NCBI GenBank assembly: GCA_003451715.1
Contig: DMJN01000092.1
Span: 1 to 14,503 of the forward strand
DNA from: Gammaproteobacteria bacterium
GTDB taxonomy: Bacteria > Pseudomonadota > Gammaproteobacteria > Pseudomonadales > Pseudohongiellaceae
Length of the DNA: 14,503 bases
Direction: 5' to 3'
The translations under genes and the position numbers were made by a program. The notes beneath the pieces are model-generated. The model was not told where the DNA came from. It saw only the letters and a list, made by a program, of their open reading frames with translations, and did not search any database. Positions 1 through 5,486 of this stretch are shown piece by piece; the first letter of the stretch is position 1, and each line of letters begins with the position of its first letter.

Positions 1-1764
1 GTGGAAAACCGCATGCGAGATGCCCTCGAATCCGACCGCGCCCGGGTACAGGTCGGCCGCATTTCCCGTTTCGGCCTGCTGGAGATGTCCCGCCAACGCC
101 TGCGACCTTCGCTGGGAGAAACCAGTGCCATAGTCTGCCCCCGCTGCAGTGGTCAGGGCAGCATACGCGATGTCGAATCCCTATCCCTATCTATTCTGCG
201 TATTCTGCAGGAAGAGGCCAACAAGCAGAAGTGCAAGGAAATTCGAGCCGCTGTTCCTCTGGTGGTTTCATCCTACCTGTTAAACGAGAAACGACTGGCA
301 GTTGCTGAAATCGAACAACAAAGTGGCACCAGGGTAACCATCGTTTCGAATCCAGAGATGGAAACGCCGCACTATGAAATCACCGGTGTCAATCGACAAT
401 CGGAAACCTACGAAGTGGAAGCTACCGCCCAGCCTGAACCGGCGGTCAATGTGAAACCAGTGGCAGAGGAAGCCTCGGTACAGAAACCATCGGTCAGTAA
501 TGTGTCGGCACAGCGTACGCCACCACCCAAGAAAGGCCTCTTCGCTTCATTGTTCGCGGCAATAGGAAGCTTGTTTAGCTCTTCGGAAAAGCAGGCACCC
601 CCATCGAAGCAGAAGCGTCAACAACCGAGTCGCAAGCGGCAGGCTACACGAAGTCAGCGAGGGCAACAGGCCAGAGGCAGTGCGCCACGCGGTGAGCAAC
701 GTCGTGGAAAGCGGGAAGACTCAGGCAAGCAGTCAGGACAGCAGCGTCGGAAACAGGCTCCCGCCAAGGGCAGCGATGGAGCCGGCAAAGGCAAATCCGC
801 TGACGAGCGCAAGACGGCACGCGGTGGAAAATCCCAGGACAGGTCTGGCAGACCCCAGCGTGGCGAGAGATCGGATAGACCGGAGCGAAAAGAGCGTGCG
901 CCACGCAGTGAGAAATCGGGCAAAGGCGATAAATCAGAGAGAACCGATAGATCGGAGCGCACCGAGAAATCCGATAAAGCCCAGCGCAGACCAGCCAGTA
1001 AACGCCCCAAGAATACCAGAGAGCGCAAGCGCGGGCCGCGTCCGGAGCGTCGAGAAGAACAGGCAACACCAGGGGTGGCTGCCAAAACGGAGCAGGCCGA
1101 AGAATCACAACAGCAACCGCTTGCTGCTATCCCCGATAGTGCCCGGGGTGTAGAAGATGCCGTCGCACAAGCGCCACAGGCAGAGACAGCGGCCACGCCT
1201 ATAGTGGATACACAAGCCAGTGCCGTGGAAGTGGCTGATAAGGCCGCGGATGGCACTGCAACAACGGCCGGGGTGAGCAACAGCGAATCGCAGCATGCCG
1301 TTGCCAGTGAAGCGCCGGAAGCAAGCAGCGTCGAGACCCAAACCGCCACGGAAGACCCGGCGCCGACAACCGATACACAAGTATCTGAATCCTCGCCCAT
1401 CGAGTTTAACGTCTCCGACAGTGGGCCTGTCGAAACCAATGTGGAGCCCGACCAGAGTGCTACCGCTGAGAAAGAAGTAACGGCAGACCTTGCGTTTATT
1501 CCCACTCCAAAAGCGGATGAGCCGGCAGAAGCAGCCGCACAATCCGAAGTGCAACAGCCTGCTGCGGCAAAAACCACAGAACCGGCAGAGGAATCGAGTG
1601 CCGAGACCTCCACTGCCGAACCGGTCAGCAGTGAGCCCGATAGCATGGCGTCAAGCACTGAACCAGAGCCGGCTGCAGTGAGCAGCGGCGGCCGGGCGGC
1701 TAATGATCCGAGAGAGGTGCGTAAGCGACAACTGGAAGCGCAAAAAGAATCTGAGGATTCTTAA
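1..1764 (+). CDS. rne: Ribonuclease E, C-terminal part (5' end outside window)
   Basis: RNase E is the endonuclease and scaffold of the RNA degradosome, acting on mRNA decay and rRNA/tRNA processing at the inner membrane. The fragment starts just past the catalytic DNase I-like subdomain: by memory of the E. coli protein, residue 1 aligns near residue 359, shortly after catalytic D346. Visible parts are the Zn-link CPRC (C46, C49), the small domain to about residue 135 with SYLLNEKR and METPHY blocks, an amphipathic membrane-targeting helix (about 178-194, [16 protein letters not shown]), an Arg/Lys/Ser/Glu-rich RNA- or protein-binding region (about 203-352, with RSER/RTDRSER-like repeats), an acidic Ala/Glu/Thr-rich linker (353-562), and a basic C-terminal NDPR motif (568-571) like that in Pseudomonas RNase E. 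The in-frame GTG at base 1 is internal to the enzyme, not a credible native start. The gene ends in TAA followed by a strong terminator. No E. coli-like enolase-binding microdomain is obvious. Confidence 0.95.
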   Translation: MENRMRDALESDRARVQVGRISRFGLLEMSRQRLRPSLGETSAIVCPRCSGQGSIRDVESLSLSILRILQEEANKQKCKEIRAAVPLVVSSYLLNEKRLAVAEIEQQSGTRVTIVSNPEMETPHYEITGVNRQSETYEVEATAQPEPAVNVKPVAEEASVQKPSVSNVSAQRTPPPKKGLFASLFAAIGSLFSSSEKQAPPSKQKRQQPSRKRQATRSQRGQQARGSAPRGEQRRGKREDSGKQSGQQRRKQAPAKGSDGAGKGKSADERKTARGGKSQDRSGRPQRGERSDRPERKERAPRSEKSGKGDKSERTDRSERTEKSDKAQRRPASKRPKNTRERKRGPRPERREEQATPGVAAKTEQAEESQQQPLAAIPDSARGVEDAVAQAPQAETAATPIVDTQASAVEVADKAADGTATTAGVSNSESQHAVASEAPEASSVETQTATEDPAPTTDTQVSESSPIEFNVSDSGPVETNVEPDQSATAEKEVTADLAFIPTPKADEPAEAAAQSEVQQPAAAKTTEPAEESSAETSTAEPVSSEPDSMASSTEPEPAAVSSGGRAANDPREVRKRQLEAQKESEDS

Positions 1765-1775
1765 ACCCCATCCAC

Positions 1776-1803
1776 AAAAAAGCCCGGATTACCGGGCTTT
1801 TTT
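1776..1803. terminator. Bidirectional Rho-independent terminator between rne and etfA
   Basis: A perfect hairpin has stem AGCCCGG (1781-1787), loop ATTA and CCGGGCT (1792-1798). It is flanked by A5 on the left and T5 on the right, so the whole 28 bases is nearly symmetric and a U-tract follows the stem on either strand. It lies 11 bases past the rne stop and 28 bases past the etfA stop, between convergent genes. It should therefore terminate both transcripts. Confidence 0.9.
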
Positions 1804-1831
1804 CTTTGGAACCCTCTAAACAAGCCATGCA

Positions 1832-2758
1832 TTACAAGGCTTGTTCCAGTTCTGGTAATGCCTTGAACAGATCGGCCACGAGTCCGTAATCGGCGACTTG
1901 AAAGATAGGTGCTTCCTCATCTTTATTGATAGCCACGATTACCTTGCTGTCTTTCATGCCGGCCAGGTGCTGGATCGCCCCGGAGATACCAACGGCGATA
2001 TATAAGTCGGGAGCCACAATCTTGCCGGTCTGCCCGACCTGGTAGTCATTGGGAACAAAGCCGGCATCGACGGCGGCTCGTGACGCACCTATCGCCGCAC
2101 CCAATTTGTCAGCTACCTTTTCGAGCAGCAGGAAATTTTCCCCATCCTGCATGCCACGACCGCCGGAAATGATAATTGAGGCTGCCGTTAACTCGGGTCT
2201 CTCGGACTGGGATAGTTGCTCACTGACAAAGCTGGCTAGTCCCTGCTCCGCCACGAAATCTGACGACTCTATAGGCGCGCTTCCGCCTGACTCGGCATCA
2301 CCGAAAGCCGTCGTGCGAACGGTGATCACCTTGATGGGATCGGATGACTGCACGGTGGCCAATGCATTGCCTGCGTAGATCGGCCGCACAAACGTGTCAG
2401 CGGACTCTACTGCGACAATGTCGGAGATCTGCGCCACATCCAATAGCGCAGCTACCCTGGGCAACAGATTCTTGCCTGTGGTTGTTGCAGCCGCCAGAAT
2501 GTGGCTGGCACTCTTGCCAACTTCTGCCACCAGCGGAGCAACAGCTTCGGGCAGTTGATGATCGTAGCAGGCATTGTCAGCTACGATGACTTTGATCACA
2601 CCACTGAGTTGTGCGGCACTCTCGGCCGCTGCCTGACAGTCACACCCTGCTACCAGGATTTCAATATCGCCACCGATTGCCTGTGCAGGCGCGACCGCAT
2701 TCAGCGTAGCGGATTTGAGTTCACTGTTAGCGTGTTCGGCGATTACTAGAATAGACAT
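1832..2758 (-). CDS. etfA: Electron transfer flavoprotein subunit alpha
   Basis: EtfA, with EtfB, forms the soluble FAD/AMP heterodimer that takes electrons from acyl-CoA and other dehydrogenases and passes them to ETF:ubiquinone oxidoreductase in the membrane. The 308-residue length is normal. The N-terminal half is the Rossmann-like domain I. The C-terminal FAD-binding domain carries SGGRGM (198-203), the highly conserved block [22 protein letters not shown] (225-246), VGISGAIQH (256-264) and [14 protein letters not shown] (279-292). It lies 17 bases downstream of etfB on the same strand, so they are co-transcribed. A GAGGG Shine-Dalgarno-like sequence sits about 12 bases ahead of the ATG, a little long. 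The usual partner, ETF dehydrogenase, is not in this window. Confidence 0.97.
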   Translation of the reverse strand: MSILVIAEHANSELKSATLNAVAPAQAIGGDIEILVAGCDCQAAAESAAQLSGVIKVIVADNACYDHQLPEAVAPLVAEVGKSASHILAAATTTGKNLLPRVAALLDVAQISDIVAVESADTFVRPIYAGNALATVQSSDPIKVITVRTTAFGDAESGGSAPIESSDFVAEQGLASFVSEQLSQSERPELTAASIIISGGRGMQDGENFLLLEKVADKLGAAIGASRAAVDAGFVPNDYQVGQTGKIVAPDLYIAVGISGAIQHLAGMKDSKVIVAINKDEEAPIFQVADYGLVADLFKALPELEQAL

Positions 2759-2775
2759 TAGCTGATTTACCCTCT

Positions 2776-3525
2776 TTAAATGACCTTGGCTTCAGTACGC
2801 AGTTTTTCTACCAGTTCTGCCACCGATTCTACTTTGATGCCCGCCGAACGTTCCGGTGGTGGCGAGACACCAAGAGTCTTCAAACCCGAGCTGGTATCCA
2901 CACCGAGGTCTGCCGGTGTCAGCGTGTCGATAGGCTTCTTCTTCGCCTTCATGATATTTGGCAAGGAAGCATAACGAGGTTCATTCAAGCGTAAATCTGT
3001 AGTCACAACAGCCGGCAGGTCTAACAGCACAGTCTGTTCGCCGCCGTCTATTTCACGACTCACTTCGATCTTGCCGTCCTTCAGTTCCGCCTTGCAGGCG
3101 AAAGTACCCTGAGGATAGTTGCACAGGGCTGCAAGCATTTGACCCACCTGGTTATTGTCAGAGTCGATAGAAAGCTTACCGAGGATTACCAGATCGATCT
3201 GCTCTTTCTCCACAATCGCCTTGAGAATTTTCGCCACGGCCAGTGGATCCACCTGCTCTTCCGACTGCACCAGTATGCCTCGATCGGCGCCCAGCGCCAG
3301 AGCCGTACGAATCTGTTCCTGGCAGACTTGTGGCCCGATGGAGACGGCGATTATTTCTTCGGCGGATCCGGCTTCCTTGATGCGAATCGCTTCCTCGACC
3401 GCGATCTCACAAAACGGGTTAATGGCCATCTTGGCGTTAGCCAGATCGACTCCGGTCCCATCGGACTTCACCCGGACTTTTACGTTGGCGTCAACGACGC
3501 GCTTAATTCCAACAAGAATCTTCAT
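2776..3525 (-). CDS. etfB: Electron transfer flavoprotein subunit beta
   Basis: EtfB is the AMP-binding partner of EtfA in the electron-transfer flavoprotein that links fatty-acid and amino-acid dehydrogenases to the quinone pool. The 249-residue length fits the family. The start [20 protein letters not shown] is typical, with the AMP-site block [16 protein letters not shown] (115-130) and the EtfB signature region (about 168-188, [20 protein letters not shown]). A conserved C-terminal helix ([17 protein letters not shown]) contacts the alpha subunit in known structures. The ATG has a GGAG Shine-Dalgarno about 6 bases upstream (minus strand CTGGAGAATCC). It is the first gene of the etfBA pair. 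The 179-base gap upstream, with a possible promoter, suggests the pair has its own transcription start. Confidence 0.97.
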   Translation of the reverse strand: MKILVGIKRVVDANVKVRVKSDGTGVDLANAKMAINPFCEIAVEEAIRIKEAGSAEEIIAVSIGPQVCQEQIRTALALGADRGILVQSEEQVDPLAVAKILKAIVEKEQIDLVILGKLSIDSDNNQVGQMLAALCNYPQGTFACKAELKDGKIEVSREIDGGEQTVLLDLPAVVTTDLRLNEPRYASLPNIMKAKKKPIDTLTPADLGVDTSSGLKTLGVSPPPERSAGIKVESVAELVEKLRTEAKVI

Positions 3526-3607
3526 GGATTCTCCAGTGTATTGACTTGCAGATATTATTTGTCTCTCCTTTTTAGCTTGGCCGCCAGGAAGCTATCCTGA
3601 GCGGTCC

Positions 3608-3635
3608 AAAAAAGGCGGCTAATAATGCCGTTTTT
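3608..3635 (-). terminator. Possible weak terminator downstream of the DUF1285 gene
   Basis: Read on the minus strand there is AAAAACGGC, a 7-base loop ATTATTA, then GCCGCC followed by six T. The core stem is only 4 GC pairs, then two A-C mismatches, then A-T pairs. It could end the DUF1285 transcript about 70 bases past its stop. On the plus strand the mismatches become G-U pairs, but nothing there needs terminating. It overlaps the candidate etfB -10 element, so at most one of the two calls may be functional. Confidence 0.35.
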
Positions 3636-3650
3636 GCCCACCCAGGTCAA
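3622..3650 (-). promoter_or_regulatory. Candidate sigma-70 promoter for etfBA
   Basis: On the minus strand TTGACC (3650-3645, 5 of 6 matches to the -35 consensus) is separated by 17 bases from CATTAT (3627-3622, 4 of 6 matches to the -10). Transcription would start near 3615 and give an untranslated leader of about 90 bases before etfB. The spacing is ideal but the -10 is mediocre. The call rests on consensus matching only. Confidence 0.35.
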
Positions 3651-3670
3651 CTGAGTAGCGCCTCATGTCC

Positions 3671-3706
3671 AGTACCTCGACAAGGGTTAATTTTGGTCGA
3701 GGTACT
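3671..3706. repeat. Perfect 11-bp inverted repeat overlapping the DUF1285 stop codon
   Basis: AGTACCTCGAC (3671-3681) and its exact reverse complement GTCGAGGTACT (3696-3706) flank a 14-base spacer. The right arm covers part of the DUF1285 stop codon (TAG at 3707-3705 on the minus strand). There is no T-tract on either side, so it is not a standard Rho-independent terminator. It could be an RNA 3'-end stabiliser, a Rho-linked or protein-binding site, or a REP-like element. The sequence does not decide. Confidence 0.75.
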
Positions 3707-4310
3707 AGCTATCCTGGGAGCCTAACTCGAAGAAGCAGCGGCTGCTCCACACACCCAGTACCTCACCATTATCGGTACTTCGCTCCACTGCAAGATCGAC
3801 GAGTCGGTAGAATACGGCTCGGCTAATCAGTGCATTGAGACCATGGCGAACCGGCACCATAGGGTGTGGCGTTTCTCCGCCTGCCTCAGTCTCTATCTGG
3901 ATCGGGTGGGCGGCGTCAGCGACAACGGAATCGCCGGTGTTGGTTGTAAATCTGATGAACTGTTCTTCGCCAGTTCCATCGACTTCCATGGCGATAGCCA
4001 CAAAGGGGCAATCTTCGACTCTGATACGTACTTTCTCGACTGGAGTGACCAGGTAGTAATGCTGGTCTTCATCAAGCCTGAGAATCGAAGCGAATAACTT
4101 TACCATGGCCTGGCGCTTAATGGGTTTGCCCTCGTGAATCCAACTGCCATCCCGGGCAATCAACATGTCCATCTCACCGCAGTAAGGCGGATCCCACAGG
4201 TGTACCGGTGCAGGTCCCCGCTGTTTGATTTGCGAGGCCAGCTTCAATGGATCCAGGCCGGAACTCGATGTAGATTTTGTGATGTGATCACCTCCTTCTT
4301 CTTGCAGCAA
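3705..4310 (-). CDS. DUF1285 domain protein, function unknown
   Basis: The protein matches the DUF1285 family of proteobacteria, which has structural-genomics structures but, as far as I know, no established function. Recognisable blocks, numbered from the TTG start, are PVHLWDPPYCGEMDMLIARDG (about 35-55), GKPIKRQAMVKLFASILRLD (61-80), YYLVTPVEKVRIRVEDCPFV (85-104) and PMVPVRHGLNALISRAVFYRL (150-170). It has no signal peptide or membrane segment and is probably cytoplasmic. The start is uncertain. The longest frame begins with TTG at 4310, which has no clear ribosome binding site. A 12-base Shine-Dalgarno match inside the frame (4297-4286) points to ATC at 4283 (a 192-residue product, otherwise beginning TKSTSSSGLDP), and TTG at 4247 is a further option. 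Coordinates give the outer limit. It lies upstream of etfBA on the same strand and is divergent from mnmH. Confidence 0.85.
   Translation of the reverse strand: MLQEEGGDHITKSTSSSGLDPLKLASQIKQRGPAPVHLWDPPYCGEMDMLIARDGSWIHEGKPIKRQAMVKLFASILRLDEDQHYYLVTPVEKVRIRVEDCPFVAIAMEVDGTGEEQFIRFTTNTGDSVVADAAHPIQIETEAGGETPHPMVPVRHGLNALISRAVFYRLVDLAVERSTDNGEVLGVWSSRCFFELGSQDS
4286..4297 (-). promoter_or_regulatory. Extended Shine-Dalgarno inside the DUF1285 frame
   Basis: The minus strand reads AAGGAGGTGATC, complementary over 12 bases to the conserved 3' end of 16S rRNA (GATCACCTCCTT). Seven bases separate the AAGGAGG core from an in-frame ATC codon (4283-4281). No ATG, GTG or TTG in the DUF1285 frame occurs at a workable distance. 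This suggests either non-canonical AUC initiation or a base change in an original ATG. Confidence 0.7.
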
Positions 4311-4314
4311 TCTT

Positions 4315-4333
4315 TATCGTCTGTGGGACGATA
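4315..4333. repeat. Short inverted repeat in the DUF1285/mnmH divergent region
   Basis: TATCGTC (4315-4321) and GACGATA (4327-4333) form a perfect 7-bp dyad with spacer TGTGG. It sits just upstream of the outermost DUF1285 start and about 50 bases before mnmH, where divergent promoters are expected. It could be an operator for a dimeric regulator or a small 5' hairpin. No regulator is recognised. A weak -10-like TACACT for mnmH lies at 4355-4360, without a convincing -35. Confidence 0.4.
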
Positions 4334-4385
4334 GGGAGTTACCACACCCAATGTTACACTTGCGCCACGCAATTGAAATGCAACT

Positions 4386-5486
4386 ATGCCAGCACTCATT
4401 GACCAATCCGGATTTGCCGAACTGTTCATTAAAGACCATCCCTTACTGGACGTACGCGCCCCGGGTGAGTTTAAGCACGGTGCCTTCCCGAACGCAATAA
4501 ATCTGCCGTTATTGAACGATGAGCAACGCAAGACCGTCGGTATTAAGTATAAGCAGTCGGGACAGCAAGCTGCGATTGCCACCGGAGAGCAGCTAATCCA
4601 CGCTGAGGAGAAGCGGGCCCGTTTAAGGGCGTGGCAGTCGTTTCTCGAGACCCATCCGAACGCCCTGCTGTACTGTTTTCGCGGTGGGCTACGCTCCGAG
4701 ATCGTGCAGCAATGGCTGACCGAAAACGGTATCAGCATTGCCCGTATTGAAGGAGGCTACAAGGCACTCAGGCGCTTCCTGCTGGATACGCTGGAAGAAG
4801 TGGCAAACACCGGTGACTTCATCATCGTCGCCGGCAAGACCGGCAGCGGCAAGACCCATCTCATTAATCAATTACATAACAGTGTCGATCTGGAGGGTTG
4901 TGCCCACCATCGTGGCTCCGCGTTTGGCAGGCGTAGCCGCGCCCAACCCAGCCAGATAAATTTCGAGAATTCTTTGGCAATTGGCTTTTTAAAACTAGAC
5001 TTTAAGAGATTGAAAAAACTATTCCTCGAAGACGAGAGTCGCACCATCGGTTCACTAAGCATACCCAAGAACTTACATGCAGCCATGGGCAATTCACCCC
5101 TGGTGGTCATTGAGCAATCTGTTGAATTCAGAGTCGAAACCATATTGCATGATTACATCATCTCCAATTACCAGGATTATCGGCAATGCAGTCCGGAACA
5201 TGCCGAGGAACTTTTCGCCGACTCGCTGCTCTCCAGTCTGGATAAAATCCAGCGCAGACTCGGCGGGGAAAACACAGTGCAACTACGCAACATTATGAAC
5301 GACGCACTCGCAGCGACAGATGAGGAAAGCGCCAACGAGCTGCACCGAAGCTGGATACGCCAGCTACTCGAAAGTTATTACGATCCGATGTACGAATATC
5401 AGCTGAGCAAAAAAATACATCGCGTGCTGTTCAGAGGCGACCGGGATGAATTCCTGGCCTGGGCAGCCGGAATCGACGATCAATGA
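4386..5486 (+). CDS. mnmH: tRNA 2-selenouridine synthase (MnmH/SelU)
   Basis: MnmH replaces the sulfur of 2-thiouridine at wobble position 34 of Lys, Glu and Gln tRNAs with selenium, using selenophosphate. It can also geranylate the thiouridine. The 366-residue length matches E. coli YbbB (364). The N-terminal rhodanese domain has LLDVRAPGEFKHGAFPNAIN (20-39) and the active-site Cys97 in YCFRGGLRSE. The C-terminal P-loop domain has Walker A GKTGSGKT (150-157) and the family blocks HHRGSAFGRR (174-183) and QPSQINFENSLAI (187-199). The ATG has no strong Shine-Dalgarno. Its stop overlaps the next start as ATGA, so it leads a translationally coupled cluster with the addB-like and addA-like genes. 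Selenophosphate synthetase (selD), often a neighbour, is not in the window. Confidence 0.96.
   Translation: MPALIDQSGFAELFIKDHPLLDVRAPGEFKHGAFPNAINLPLLNDEQRKTVGIKYKQSGQQAAIATGEQLIHAEEKRARLRAWQSFLETHPNALLYCFRGGLRSEIVQQWLTENGISIARIEGGYKALRRFLLDTLEEVANTGDFIIVAGKTGSGKTHLINQLHNSVDLEGCAHHRGSAFGRRSRAQPSQINFENSLAIGFLKLDFKRLKKLFLEDESRTIGSLSIPKNLHAAMGNSPLVVIEQSVEFRVETILHDYIISNYQDYRQCSPEHAEELFADSLLSSLDKIQRRLGGENTVQLRNIMNDALAATDEESANELHRSWIRQLLESYYDPMYEYQLSKKIHRVLFRGDRDEFLAWAAGIDDQ

Noticed and set aside
1..3. GTG at the first base as the true start of a short RNase E
   Set aside because: The codon aligns inside the conserved catalytic half, just after the active-site region, so the gene is cut by the window edge rather than starting there. 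A genuinely split rne cannot be excluded without upstream sequence.
654..1658. Long antisense open frame (334 codons) on the minus strand opposite rne
   Set aside because: It is Ser/Ala/Cys-rich low-complexity translation mirroring the biased Arg/Glu/Ala codons of the RNase E tail, with no recognisable domain. Stop-free antisense frames are expected there.
3590..3716. Direct repeat AGCTATCCTG at 3590-3599 and 3707-3716
   Set aside because: It is only 10 bases long and two copies 117 bases apart could be chance. One copy is within the DUF1285 coding end and nothing else around it is duplicated.
4286..4297. Anti-Shine-Dalgarno match as a remnant of a 16S rRNA gene end
   Set aside because: On the plus strand it reads like the 16S 3' terminus, but the flanking bases do not match 16S and the surrounding frame encodes DUF1285. 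A ribosome binding site on the minus strand explains it better.
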